Position numbers and translations under genes: made by a program. Shown one piece after another: positions 20,487 to 31,232 of a stretch of 64,000 bases of DNA. The stretch comes from Ustilago trichophora. Its lineage: Eukaryota; Basidiomycota; Ustilaginomycetes; Ustilaginales; Ustilaginaceae. The first letter of the stretch is position 1. Each line of letters opens with the position of its first letter. The stretch covers positions 558,001 through 622,000 of the forward strand of contig OOIN01000008.1 of the NCBI GenBank assembly GCA_900323505.1, read 5' to 3'. Under the pieces are notes generated by a model. The model did no database searches. It was not told the DNA's origin and saw only the letters and a list, made by a program, of their open reading frames with translations.

Positions 20487-22345
20487 TCTCTCTCTCTCCC
20501 TCTCTCTCTCTCCCTCCTTCTCTCTATCTTTACTGCAGCGCAAGACTGAGTGGAAGTGGGATGGGGGTCAATGTTTCGGCATTGGAACATGTCGGCGGCA
20601 TGAGTAATAGGCGAGAGTCAAAGTGTGCCGTAGCGACGATCGCGTCTGCGGCCGCTATGATAGCCTACATCTCGGGAAGAGAAGGGCACAAGTCTGGGTA
20701 TCGTTACGGTACATCACACGATGAGAGAGGCTGATGCACTTCGCTTGGACGCTACAATGAAGATGCGGTACAGGCTAGCGAGGGTGCTATCAGTCTAGCG
20801 CGGATGTGTGTGTGGGGGGGTTAGGTGTTGGTCACGTCGGACGAGCTAGCTAGTGGCCGTACTCAAAGCGCGAGTCGACGTCTAGCGCTGGTGCAAAGGC
20901 ATGTAGCTTGCGAAAGTAGTCTCCTGTGAGAGGAGGGGAAGGGTCAAAGCACGGCCGTCCACGCTGCGCAAGATGACGATTCGATGTTTCAAAGATGAAG
21001 CCGACTGGCATCTCTCCAGCCTACAGCATACACTTCTCCTAGTAGTCACGCCGGCATGTCTGGCATTCACCATCCACCACAAACACCATTGCCGAAAAAA
21101 GGGGGTTACATCCAAGACGCCGTGGCCTTGCCATGAGACTCGAAATGACAATGACAAGGGGAAGGGAGGATGCATTCCAACCAGTTGCGTGGGTCGCGTA
21201 TTTGACGTGCATGCCAACATCAAAAGTTGCCAACTTGGGCACTTTGACTGCGCCTTGGATGCGCCGGCGTTTTTCTCAACGCGCTGCTGAGTGCGTGACA
21301 TGTCAACCTCGGCTATTTTTTTTTCTTTTTTTGGTGTGTGCCAGCTGAAACCAACACGCAACACCTCACTCGAGACGTTGGTTTGCAAACGGTCCCGCTG
21401 AGGAGCACGCTGGCAGGAACGGGGCATAAGTATGTGGCTTTTCAAGAGTGGAGAGCGGGAAAGAAGGGCGGAGTTGCGCGAGTTAGGTTCGGGCGCTGGG
21501 AGGGGCGCTACTCGGCATGCACCTGCCCCATATAGGGATGGGTAGCTTGCCGGCTTGGAGGTCACGTTGTGGGGAGATCTGTGCACCCTTCCCAGACCGT
21601 CAATCTTGTGCGCTACGATGATGGTTCTTCTTGGAAGTGCTCTAGTGTATGAGCGCAAGGGTCAAAGCGGATCAATTCCTCTTTGTGCTGTTTCTTCTGG
21701 CTTCCGTCCGAGCTTTCTGGAGCTTTTGCGTAGGTTACATGCTACGTACACGGGAAGATTCTGGTCTATTACGGAAAGTGGCATATGTCACAAGGTGATC
21801 CGTCAGCCACATCTCGCATAAGCACCAAAATGTTTAGGCGATCGTTTGTCGATCCACCATCAATCATCATCTATCGTGTTGCTTTTTCGGCGATCTATGT
21901 AATCGTCCTCGCTTGAACCTTCCGCACTTGTGCAGATCCGAGCCTTCGGTACACCTTCTCTCGTCCTCTTTGATCGTCGAGACAAGTTCGGCAGACGTTA
22001 TAGGAGGCTTGGCCCAACTCGATGGATGATTGAGCTCAAAGGGGACCAACGGAAGGGAACATGCTTCTGTGTGATCTTTCTTTTTTTTTTTTTCGGTGAT
22101 TTTTGTAGCGACTTTTTGCAAGAGAATTTTTATTTTTTTCCCACAGCAAACATTGTGCCAGATCGCCGACCATTGACCCGCAAAACATCTCGCAAACAGG
22201 ACAAGGTCATCTCTCACCCTTCAATCGGTCTCAGGCCTTCGTTGACACAGTCTATTACCCAGTCTAAGCCAAGACACTTTGGAGCCAATGCAATGTATGT
22301 TGAACGTCTTCCAATTCCAAATAGGTGGTAGAGCTGACTGTGTGT
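19910..22345. other. Upstream region of the barrel protein gene and 3' flank of TIM21
   Basis: This 2.4 kb stretch has a long TC tract (20395-20525) near the barrel gene's promoter and T-rich DNA at 22078-22140. A 258-codon minus frame (20882-21658) has no motif and no gene-like composition. I see no gene. Confidence 0.5.
20395..20525. repeat. (TC)n microsatellite
   Basis: About 88 nt of nearly perfect TC dinucleotides, followed by interrupted TC/CCTC DNA to about 20525. It lies roughly 0.5 kb upstream of the minus-strand barrel gene. Confidence 0.95.
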
Positions 22346-23695
22346 TCATCGCTGCACCTCACCTGGCTTTCTGACAATCCACACCCGCTGTCGCATAAAC
22401 GCCTGCGAGTTGGGAACATCGACAAACAGCGTGCGATACTGCAAGATACCATCTTGATCCTTGACCAGCTCGGCATGGACTTCACCCGTCGACCAAGTTC
22501 CCGGTTCAGAGCCACGGCGCGATTTGGGTGCCGACGGAGAGGTAAGGCTCGAGGTGATGGCTTCTGTCGAACTTCGGACTACGTTGGTCAGGCCGCCGAG
22601 AGCTGAGTTCCAAGTTCGGCTCAGGACGTTGTCTGATGTTCCTGAAGCAGGTGTAGGGGTGGAAGAAGAGCTGTCCGAAGTGCTGGTGGTGGTGGTGTTG
22701 GATGGGGCTGCAGCGTTCTGGTCCAAAGCGTCGCTGGAGGAAAGGTCGACACCAAGTTGCTCACCCAACCATTCGCCTCCTTCAGTGACTTTGCGACCGA
22801 CCCACTTGCCAGCCTCTACGATCTCGTAGCGTGCTGTATCCCAGATGGACCAGTCTTCGCCCTTCTCCCTTGCTCCGATCCAGAATCGGAGCAGCATCTT
22901 CTCCTCGCCTGTTCGCTCGTCGGTGAACGATACGGAAGGAACACTCCTCGACCGTCTCCTATCTTTCACCGAGGGCGGGTTGAGTGGAGAGAAATCGCTC
23001 GTTCCACTCTCTGCTGTCGGGGAAGTACGGAAACGGTAGGGCGTCAAGAGGTGATTCGCGATCTCGGCGCTGTTTTGGACGCGCTTGCATGCATCGGCAT
23101 AGATGACGGTCGGGCTGTTTTTGGCGAAAAGCTCGCTGCTGAGTGCATAGACCAGCACAAAGGTCAATGCACCTCCACCTAGGATGAGCATCGTTCGGGA
23201 AGACTGCACGGTAGCACGGGCGACCTTCTGTCCGGTCTTTAGCTGGGACCATGGTTTGCCTTGGCCTATAGCTTTGTCGATGATGGTGGGTCCGGAGCTG
23301 ATTCCACCTGCTGAAAGACCTGCCATGCCGAGTCCGCCTCTTGAGCTCGAGGCGGCATCGAGCGCAGCTTCGGCGGTTGCGTTGAAGCGCGGTCGAGGTT
23401 GCGCTTCTGACAGGGCTGACGAAGAAGAGGAGGAGGAGGAGGAGGAGGAAGATGCTCGAAGCTCGTCCAGGATCTGCCGTTGAGTGAAAGCGGCCTTAGA
23501 GCCTTTGAGGTTGGTCGAGCCTGATTTGCCTTTGTCGTTCGTCCTTGCTGTCGAAGCGTGGAAGCTGCGGCGATTCGATGGAAAGGTATTTCGCGCCTTG
23601 ACGACTCGAGTCGACACCACGACCGGGACAGAAACTGCACCACCAAGCAGTCGTAGAGATGGCGTCAAGGCCATCAATGGCGTTGTCGCAGCCAT
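22346..23695 (-). CDS. Tim21, TIM23 complex subunit
   Basis: Inner-membrane protein that links the TIM23 channel to the TOM complex and to respiratory complexes. Single exon of 449 residues from ATG 23695. The N-terminus is a basic, Ser/Ala/Arg-rich presequence (1 to about 50). A Ser run at 82-93 is encoded by a GAG-type repeat on the plus strand. One membrane span lies at about 168-187 (TMLILGGGALTFVLVYALSS), followed by SELFAKNSPTVIYADACKRV, typical of the family. The intermembrane-space domain contains MLLRFWIGAREKGEDW and ends YRTLFVDVPNSQAFMRQRVW. Extra low-complexity loops make it longer than yeast Tim21 (about 239 residues). PAM18 of the same complex lies 22 kb away. Confidence 0.92.
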   Translation of the reverse strand: MAATTPLMALTPSLRLLGGAVSVPVVVSTRVVKARNTFPSNRRSFHASTARTNDKGKSGSTNLKGSKAAFTQRQILDELRASSSSSSSSSSSSALSEAQPRPRFNATAEAALDAASSSRGGLGMAGLSAGGISSGPTIIDKAIGQGKPWSQLKTGQKVARATVQSSRTMLILGGGALTFVLVYALSSELFAKNSPTVIYADACKRVQNSAEIANHLLTPYRFRTSPTAESGTSDFSPLNPPSVKDRRRSRSVPSVSFTDERTGEEKMLLRFWIGAREKGEDWSIWDTARYEIVEAGKWVGRKVTEGGEWLGEQLGVDLSSSDALDQNAAAPSNTTTTSTSDSSSSTPTPASGTSDNVLSRTWNSALGGLTNVVRSSTEAITSSLTSPSAPKSRRGSEPGTWSTGEVHAELVKDQDGILQYRTLFVDVPNSQAFMRQRVWIVRKPGEVQR

Positions 23696-24688
23696 ATTAT
23701 CTTGGCCCGTGTGTGAGTTCGTTGGTTGACTCGATAGATGATGGGATCGGGTTGGGATGGGACGACACTATGTGTTGCTGAGCAAGAGAAGAAGTCGTGA
23801 TTTGTGCACTCTGTGGTGATGAAGAGAGCTTTCTTTTGTGCCCGAAAGCCGAGAACACTGATATTCGGCCGGCTTGGAAAGACCAAAGAAAAAGAAAAAA
23901 AAGGAAAAGGCGAGCATATTTTCTCCACTTTTCTCTGAAAGTGTCAGCTTTGAAAGGGCGGCAGGGCTGTCATGTGGTCTGAGCGCCTAAATCGTGGCTG
24001 AGCTGCTGCGTTGGCTACGTTTGCGTTTAGCTGGCCTCCCCGCTTGACCTGCAGGAGGACCCTGAACGAATGCTGCTGCTGCTGCTGCTGCCTGCCCTTA
24101 TCTATCCCAAAGGAGGCAAATGACCCTCTTTACCATCGTTGCATTACAGGTTTGTATGCTGTAGGATCGCAATTCATCATCTGGACATACCTGTAACCAA
24201 GACTTGACTCGTGTGTGGCGACATCGCAGTCGAGTGGGAGAGCTGAAGTCAACAACGCAACCGAGATAGCTTGGTATTCTGAAATTTGAGCCAAATAGGT
24301 CAGCAGCAGTGGGCGGTGCTATTATACTCAGCCGTTTCGAGGTCGTCCGCTCCTCTCCGCAACCACCATCCTTGAGCATCTGCTGCCCTCAAATCAACTA
24401 GACACCATTGGCTGCTCGGATACATCGCATTCGTTGACAACTTGCAATCACGCCACCGCGTTCGCAAGGCCACTTGCCTCCTCTTGCTCGACTCGCACAT
24501 TCTACTCTCCTCAACTCACCTCGACCTCGCTTCTTGATTCGTAAAGGCCACAGGAGAATCCGCCATCTCGATCGTTGCATGGACCCAAATTGTCGTCAGA
24601 GCTGCTGCATCTGAGCTAGCACGCCTGGGCATCGATCCAGACTTTTACAGTTACTTTGAAAGAGCCAGTTGACTCAAGAAACGTCAAG
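23696..24688. other. Divergent promoter region of TIM21 and the Yippee gene
   Basis: About 1 kb between two divergent genes, with a short CTG run near 24073-24093. No further coding sequence is recognised. Confidence 0.5.
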
Positions 24689-25021
24689 ATGGGCATGACA
24701 CACAAGCAGTATCTGTGCGGCCAGCGCATCTTTGGCTGTAAAGAGTGCAAGACTCACCTCACCACGATCGAGAGTCTCGTCAGCCGCGCTTTCAACGGTC
24801 AGCATGGTCGAGCGTATCTCTTCGACTCAGTCACCAATATCACTCTGGGCGAACCTGAGGATCGACACATGACCACTGGCCTGCACACAGTACGGGATAT
24901 CACCTGCCTCAAGTGCAAAACTACGCTTGGCTGGAAATACGATCGTGCATACGTGGCCGCGGAGAAGTATAAGGAGGGGAAGTTTATCCTCGAGAAGGAG
25001 CTTACGGTCGATGTCCATTAG
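24689..25021 (+). CDS. Yippee-family zinc-binding protein
   Basis: Small, highly conserved eukaryotic protein with one Yippee/Mis18-type zinc fold; its exact biochemical role is unsettled. The frame has 110 residues from ATG 24689 (an upstream TTG is ignored). Zinc ligands are Cys17/Cys20 (GCKECKTHL) and Cys73/Cys76 (CLKCKTTLGWKYD). Other family blocks are NGQHGRAYLFDSVTN, TGLHTVRDI and EKYKEGKFILEKEL. Length and motifs match animal YPEL proteins (about 119-121 residues). No intron is needed. It is divergent from TIM21. Confidence 0.93.
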   Translation: MGMTHKQYLCGQRIFGCKECKTHLTTIESLVSRAFNGQHGRAYLFDSVTNITLGEPEDRHMTTGLHTVRDITCLKCKTTLGWKYDRAYVAAEKYKEGKFILEKELTVDVH

Positions 25022-26020
25022 TCTCTCGAGGTAGACCCAGATCTTCGTTTGCGCAACGGCAATGACCCAGCAACCGTAAGATCAGCACCAACAGGCAGCC
25101 TCGAAGATATTCGCCGGGCTATGCTCTCCTCGGATGCTGTGAATAAAATTGTAGCCTGAGGCTTGGGATTCAAAGGAAGGGGAAGGCGACCCTCTTGGTA
25201 TTGACCGCCGTCAAGACTTCCGAGCGCTCCCATCCTCCCTTGATCGCAACAGTATCCCAAGTTGGAACTAAATTTCACAACAAGCTGCTCCAGTGTCACA
25301 GCACAGCTTCAACCGTAATGGTATTTAGCTAATCTTTCTACCATCAATTCTCGAAACACTGGCACAGAAGCTGTGACCTTTCAAACTCTCAGCTCAAGGT
25401 GGCATGTGTTCTGTCCTGCGGAACCAAGACAGCAAGCACGTTCGTTGGAATCGCTGGAGGAAGGATGCCTTGTTGCGTCGCCGTCAAGTGTCAGAGTAAA
25501 GCACACAACCCTCCAAGTCCCGAGTCACTTTCATTGCCCATGCTTGACTACACTCGCATAGATTGGATCAGCACGAGGAACCATCTTGACCTTGCCGCAA
25601 CGCCCATCAGCTGCATTTATTGTACTTGAACCAGCAACAATGTAAGCTCGTCTTTGCTTTGACAGAGTGTCGACAGCCTCACGATGAGTGTAATTGAGGA
25701 CGAGCCTTGTGCTGGTAGACATGGTGAATGTCATCACTGGTGGTGAGCAATCGTTACCGGCCGAAAGTGCGTGCTTGCGGAAAACCTGACAGAGGAGTCA
25801 GGCGCGGGGTACAGAAGTCTCAAGCCGAAGCCGAGTGTGGAAGAAGAGAGATTCGGCATGCAACGAGCAAGTTTGTTGTGCATTTCCACTGCAGATTGAA
25901 TACAAATGAAAGGGGGGCAGCCAAGAGAAAGAGGATCGACACCGAGCATTGCATTTCAAGCTGCTTGTTTCAAAGGATCGACACACATCAGACCCTTGGA
26001 GAATTCAAGTGTTGAAATGC

Positions 26021-26055
26021 AGTACAGTACAGTACAGTACAGTACAGTACAGTAC
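26021..26055. repeat. (AGTAC)7 pentanucleotide repeat
   Basis: Seven AGTAC units, so GTACAGTAC recurs throughout. The same 9-mer, or its complement GTACTGTAC, appears at several other intergenic places in the window. Confidence 0.9.
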
Positions 26056-26613
26056 AAATTCAAAAAGACGCTAAAAAGTTGGAAATTTGAATCGACACCT
26101 GTGTCCAAGTGCCTGGCATCACGACTTTGACTGGAAATCAACACAGAAACAGAAACATAAACAGAAACAAAGAAAAGAAAAGAAAAGAAAAAAGAGAGGG
26201 CGCGCGCCCGTCCAAGGTACTGTAGTGCGGTTCCTGGCTGGCTGCTCTCTCTCCAACCATTCCATTCCACACCTCTTGGCTGCCACAACGCAACTCAGCT
26301 GCGCGACTGCAATTGCAACTGCGACTCACTGTAGTTGTTGGTCGCCCTTCACCGTCTAGACCACCATCTTTTCCTCCATCTCTCAACATATCTTCTCTCC
26401 CCTCGCGATCTGTCCCTCCTCCTTCACCTTCTTTTCGCTCGACAGCATCCCCTCCAATCCCCATTTGAACTTGACGCCACACATCCTCTGTCTCTCTTTT
26501 TGACCTTTACTGGAATCTACTCGCCCTCACAGCTTGACGCTTGTACATCTCTCAGTCCACACACAATTAACGCGACACCAGTCCAGCATTCATCTTGCCT
26601 CTACTCTACCACT

Positions 26614-26616
<3 letters not shown>

Positions 26617-26661
<45 letters not shown>
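26617..26661. repeat. (AC)22 microsatellite next to a start codon
   Basis: The AC run ends immediately before ATG 26662, so it forms the end of the 5'-UTR of the secreted cysteine-rich gene. Confidence 0.9.
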
Positions 26662-26663
<2 letters not shown>

Positions 26664-27663
26664 GAAGTCGTTTAGCCTCTCCACCGCCGCTGGCTCCTTG
26701 GCAGCCATGCTTCTTCTTGTCGGTTCTTCGGTAGCACCGGTTGCTGCCCAGTCCGTTGCCGCCAACGTCTCGGCCATCCCTTCCGACGTCTCGGCCGCCT
26801 GTCAGACTTTCCTCTCCACTCTCAACTCGGACAGACAGCTCGACGCCTGCACAAAGCCTCTTCTCGCAGCTACAAAGTACTACTCTTCCAACTCGACCGA
26901 CTCGGCCGCTCAGCTCGACTCGACGCTTGCCGACCTCTGCTCGAGCAACACTGGTTGCGACGCCAACATTATTCGTCAGCGTTTGGACCAGTTCTGGCAA
27001 AACTGCCACACCGACCTTCAGAACAAGAACGCCGTCGTTCAGGCCATGTACGACAACCTCTACATGATCACTCCTCTCGTCAACTCGATCTGCTCCAAGG
27101 ACGACAAGAACGACTACTGCCTCAAGACCATCGCCAAGGCTGCTGCCAGCTCTTCGCGCGTCGCCGCCACCAAGACCCGCAGGCACCTTGCCGAGGATGA
27201 GGACGCGGATCAAGATCAAGATGAGGCTGACGAAACCGTCGCCGAGCTCGCCAAGCGTCAGTCCACCAACATTCAAAATCTGGGCGGTCTCTACAACGAG
27301 ACTACCACCACAACCAAGCCCAACACCAACGCCGCCTTCCTCTTCATCTCGTCCTCCAGCCCCAAGTCGATCCTCTGCTCTCGATGCACTCAGAACATTC
27401 TCGCATCCTACATCAAGTTTGAGACTTCCATCCCTTACGCCATCGGTCTTAGGACTTCCGAGATCCTTGCTCCCCAGAGTGACATCTACAAGGCTGCCAA
27501 GACCGATTGCGGTCTCGACTTTGTCGGTCAGGTCAACAAGATTGCCAACACCACCCAGTTTGCCGCCGTTGTCAGCAGCGCTCCTTTCGCAGGCGCAAGG
27601 TCCGGCGTTGCTGCTCTTGCCACTTTGGCCGCTTCTGCTGTCGTCGCTCTTGTTGCTCTCTAA
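26662..27663 (+). CDS. Secreted cysteine-rich protein, probable GPI anchor (DUF7729-like)
   Basis: 333 residues, single exon. A signal peptide is evident at 1-29 (MKSFSLSTAAGSLAAMLLLV... ending APVAAQ). The first half has spaced cysteines (47, 63, 93, 99, 115, 144, 153) in a helical pattern (CQTFLSTLNSDRQLDACTKP) that I associate with fungal DUF7729 proteins. A charged Asp/Glu linker (about 176-196) leads to a KR at 198-199, a possible Kex2 cleavage site. The second half has CSRCTQNILASYIKFE and ends in small residues plus a hydrophobic tail (GVAALATLAASAVVALVAL), typical of a GPI signal. Several NxS/T sites are present. It is probably a cell-surface or wall protein; function unknown. Confidence 0.85.
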
Positions 27664-28131
27664 TTGGCTCCCACTTCAGCCTCGAAAGGAGGATGCGTAG
27701 AGGGATGCAGAACTGCAGGCTTGTTCTTGTCGTCCCCTCCAATCCTCAATGGCTCCCTCTCTCTCTCTCTCTCCCTGCCTTTTCTTCTCCATCAGACTGA
27801 TTTCTAGTCGGATATAGCTTTGTCTCACTCTCGTTTTGTCTTTCGTTTCACTCTTGGTTTCGTCTTGTCTTCTCTAGCGCGATGGTTATGACCGCGCGCA
27901 GTTGGTTTGTTTTTGTCTTGTTCTTCAGATTGCTTTGATTCGATGTTGTAATGGTTTCCTTTCTTCATCTTTTGCTGTGAGGGTTTTTGTGTTGTGGTCA
28001 TGTGATGCTCTCCCTGAGGTGTGGGAGTGACACCTTACGGACTGCGCGAATGATTTCAATTGCATATGATTGACAGACGAGCCCACTTGATTGCACATCC
28101 AAACCCACCTGAAAGCAAATTCCTCGCAGTA
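27664..28131. other. Convergent 3' flanks
   Basis: T-rich, TCTC-rich DNA downstream of the secreted protein gene, meeting the 3' end of the paraoxonase-like gene. No gene seen. Confidence 0.5.
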
Positions 28132-29841
28132 TCAACTGCCGATACCGGTACACAAGAGCACACCATCATACAGACCTGAGACCATCAACGTTCCCCCTAC
28201 CTTTCCATGTTGACCGACCATGTCGTCATAGGGATGGTAGAAGGAGTTGGAACTGGAAGCCAGTCTGACGGATCTATTTGCATCGTATGCGACTGTTGCG
28301 CCGTTGGACTGCATCAAAGTTCGAATGGACCAAGCACCGTTGTGGGAAAGCGTGAAATGGTGGGTTGGTAAAGGGGCTTCTTGGTCTTCCCAAGCTTGGG
28401 CGTGTTGAAAAGCGGATTCGATGGCAGGGGATTGGTGGGTTGGTTTGTAGGGGGTGATCGAGATGGACCAACTTGGGCTGGTTTGGTTGAGAGGATTGCG
28501 AGCCATAGAGATGAGTTGGAGAGGCGATGGATGACCGGTTGCGAGAAGAGCGTGGTTTGAAAATCGATCGTTGGGGTTGCAGGAAATCGAGTTGGATGTG
28601 AAGGCTAGATTGTCGACTCGAAAGGGAAGGTGGAGTTTTGTAGATAGCTTCATCTCGAGCCAGTTTGTCGTTCCACCGGTAAAGTTGGGGCGTTGAGAGC
28701 GGATAATGTCGTAGATGAATACGCCAGGATAGGTTGTAGCAGCGACAATGAGCGTTTTTTGATCGGGAGAAACGGCGATACCGTTAGCAAAAGGTATGTT
28801 GGTTGCTACGATCTTGGCCTTCACCCCATCCGTCTCTACAACTTGACGAGGGTCGAATTGTACCATTGTCACCCAGCCTAATGGCAACCCTAGCAACGTT
28901 TCTATCTGTGCCAATGCCGCTGCTGCTTTACGGTTGCTTAGCACCCGTGCCAGTTTTGAAACCACCCATTGCTGTACACCTCGTCCTCCTCCTTGCAGCG
29001 CTGATGTATCTTGATTGAAGAATCGTTGGGAGAGCATTGGAATCATGTGCTCTGCCAAAGGTCCGGGACGTCGGGCGAAAAGATGATCGTTGGTGATCAG
29101 AAAGGAGCTCTCTGAAACGGCGTGGATCGAGTTGGGTGTATGCGTTGCTATCGGATGCACTATGGATCGCTGCCATTGTGCAATCCATCCTGCACCTTTC
29201 TCGCGAGATGCGGGGGTCAGGTGGAAGAGTTCTACGCTTGAAAAGTGTTCTCTGTGGTTGACTACGAACAGTTGACCTCCTGCATTTCCCTCCTGGTGAA
29301 AGATCGACATTCCCAAAGGGTGAAATGTTTGCTCCTCGGGAAAGTTTACCAGCTCCACTGGTAGGGGAACCATATCGTCCAACTTTGAAGTGACTTGAGT
29401 GGGATATTCAAACGTCCACAGTTGACCTCTAGGCTTTGCATCCTCAAGTGGGCCCATGACTGTGTTCCATCCTGCCCTGTTTGCATCACAACTGATGATC
29501 ACTGTATCCCTCTCCGCTCCGGGAATACGATGCATGTCCTCACAGAATCTCAACCTTTCCCCCTCTCCACCACCGTTCAGATTCACACAGTCCGGTGCAA
29601 CATCTCCATCCCCCCCTCCATCGATCGGTCGAACCCACATATCAGGTAATCCACCAGGACCCAACGCAGAATGCATCCAGGGTAGATTGAGCAACACGGG
29701 CACAACAAGTATCGCAATTACACCAATCTTGATCGCCCTCAAAGCGGAACCGGTGGACGATGGAGGTGAAAGAGTTTGACCAGCAAGACGCGTTCGTCGA
29801 GCTTCGCTCTCGCGTTGCTTGCGGAGGTATGCAAATGGCAT
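28132..29841 (-). CDS. Membrane-anchored paraoxonase/arylesterase-like six-bladed propeller
   Basis: 569 residues from ATG 29841 (MPFAYLRKQRESEARR); the frame stays open upstream only from a GTG. An uncleaved anchor lies at about 37-55 (IKIGVIAILVVPVLLNLPW), and the propeller would then face the lumen or outside. Residues matching human PON1 are CEDMHRIP (Glu101/Asp102, like PON1 Glu53/Asp54), HPLGMS (His174, like His115), VVNHREH (His196, like His134), LITNDHLF (Asn251/Asp252, like Asn168), FANGIAVSPDQKTL and VDNLAF. The calcium and catalytic framework therefore looks kept. The family hydrolyses lactones and aryl esters; the substrate here is unknown. Confidence 0.85.
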   Translation of the reverse strand: MPFAYLRKQRESEARRTRLAGQTLSPPSSTGSALRAIKIGVIAILVVPVLLNLPWMHSALGPGGLPDMWVRPIDGGGDGDVAPDCVNLNGGGEGERLRFCEDMHRIPGAERDTVIISCDANRAGWNTVMGPLEDAKPRGQLWTFEYPTQVTSKLDDMVPLPVELVNFPEEQTFHPLGMSIFHQEGNAGGQLFVVNHREHFSSVELFHLTPASREKGAGWIAQWQRSIVHPIATHTPNSIHAVSESSFLITNDHLFARRPGPLAEHMIPMLSQRFFNQDTSALQGGGRGVQQWVVSKLARVLSNRKAAAALAQIETLLGLPLGWVTMVQFDPRQVVETDGVKAKIVATNIPFANGIAVSPDQKTLIVAATTYPGVFIYDIIRSQRPNFTGGTTNWLEMKLSTKLHLPFRVDNLAFTSNSISCNPNDRFSNHALLATGHPSPLQLISMARNPLNQTSPSWSISITPYKPTHQSPAIESAFQHAQAWEDQEAPLPTHHFTLSHNGAWSIRTLMQSNGATVAYDANRSVRLASSSNSFYHPYDDMVGQHGKVGGTLMVSGLYDGVLLCTGIGS

Positions 29842-30636
29842 TTTCCGGAATGGGGATGAGGAAATGTTCTTGCTCGGTTCTTGACAAGATGATGGAAGCG
29901 TGAGATTAACGTGTGTTGCAGCCAATGCATCGGCTTTTGAGCTTATTCGTTGGTCCTGCGGAAACGGCTCCACCCCCCAACCATGGATGAGTTAGAGCTA
30001 AGGTCATGCCGCCAAGGCTCAGCACATTCTGCAGTCAGTACAGTAGCAACCTTCCCAAAGGCAAACCAGTTTCACTCATGCAGTACTGAACAGCTCAAAC
30101 ACCCTCGACAGTGCCAACACGGTGTTCACTCAGCCCACGCCATCACGCACGTCAAATTTCACAAGTCGATTCTGGACTGCACTTCTCCAATTTTCAACTC
30201 ATGCAAACGATACGAAGTGGACATAAATGTCTGGGTCAATGTGCAGATTGATTGCTTTTTTGGAACGACGCCCCGAGCCGATATGTGAGGTGGAAAGGGT
30301 AGTATCGTACATGCAAGGGGGAAGCCGTGGAATACCTTTGATGGGAATCAACCACCAAGGTAAAAGAGGATGTGATGTAGATGAGGATGTAGATGAAAAA
30401 TGCGCCAACGCCATCAAGACGGCGAATTGAGGCAAATGCATAAGCGAACGTGATGATGGTGATGACACGGAGCTGTTTTGCTATGACAGCAAAAACATGC
30501 TCCCAACGCGCGGAACGTGCGTTGTTGTGGTGTAGTACAGATGTGACGAGGAGAAAGTGTGCGCGACAGTAAAGAAACAAGATGAGAAAAGAGAGAAAAG
30601 CCAACGGAAACAACAATTTTAGATGCTGAGACCCGC
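29842..30636. other. Paraoxonase-like gene promoter and RPL19 3' flank
   Basis: Both neighbours are on the minus strand. Short frames exist, but none has a motif. No gene called. Confidence 0.5.
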
Positions 30637-31224
30637 TTACTTCTTCTCCTCGGCCTCGTTCTCGACAGCGATGATGGCAGCACGCTTCTCGAGGACACGC
30701 TGAGCACGGCGCTCGCGCATGGCCTTGTTGCGCATACGACGGGCCTCCATCTGGTCGGCAAGGTGCTTGGATCGGGCAGCCTCGGCCTTGGCCTTGTGGA
30801 TGTGCTCCATGAGGACACGCTTGTTCTTGAAGACGTTACCCTTGGACTTGAGGTAGAGCTCGTGGTAGAGGTGCTTGTCAATCTTGCCAGACTCACGGTA
30901 CTTGCGGAGGAGTCGGCGGAGGACACGCTGACGTCGCATCCACATGACCTTGGTGGGCATGCGGGCCTCGGAGGAACCCTTGCGGTGACCCTGTCCGGTA
31001 CCACGGCCGGCACGCTTGGCGGCGGCGGTGGCACGGGCACGCGATCGCGAGCCGCCAACAACGGGCTTGCGGATGATCTGGCCATCACGGATGAGCTTGC
31101 GGATGTTGGCACGCGAGTTGGCGTTGCCAATGTCGTTCTGCTCGGCGGGGTCGAGCCAGACCTTGCGCTTACCGCATCCGAGGACCGAGGCCGCGAGGCG
31201 CTTCTGTGTTCTAAGGTTGACCAT
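30637..31224 (-). CDS. 60S ribosomal protein L19 (eL19)
   Basis: Large-subunit protein near the polypeptide exit and an inter-subunit bridge. 195 residues without an intron in the coding part. It starts [20 protein letters not shown] and continues with [47 protein letters not shown] and [20 protein letters not shown], all standard eL19 blocks, then a long charged helix ending EAEEKK. Codon bias is strong. A good acceptor (CATTCACAG|TCATCAAGATGG) lies 8 nt before the ATG, so a 5'-UTR intron is likely. It is head-to-head with RPS27. Confidence 0.98.
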   Translation of the reverse strand: MVNLRTQKRLAASVLGCGKRKVWLDPAEQNDIGNANSRANIRKLIRDGQIIRKPVVGGSRSRARATAAAKRAGRGTGQGHRKGSSEARMPTKVMWMRRQRVLRRLLRKYRESGKIDKHLYHELYLKSKGNVFKNKRVLMEHIHKAKAEAARSKHLADQMEARRMRNKAMRERRAQRVLEKRAAIIAVENEAEEKK

Positions 31225-31232
31225 CTTGATGA

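Larger units (their letters stand above)
25022..26661. other. Yippee 3' flank and promoter of the secreted cysteine-rich gene
   Basis: This 1.6 kb has an (AGTAC)7 run at 26021-26055 and GAAAAG-rich DNA at 26160-26195. An (AC)22 run abuts the next start codon. Short frames (60-95 codons) show no motifs. Confidence 0.5.

Noticed and set aside
20882..21658. A 258-codon minus-strand frame
   Set aside because: No motif or domain, composition unlike the other genes, and equally long readings overlap it on the other strand.
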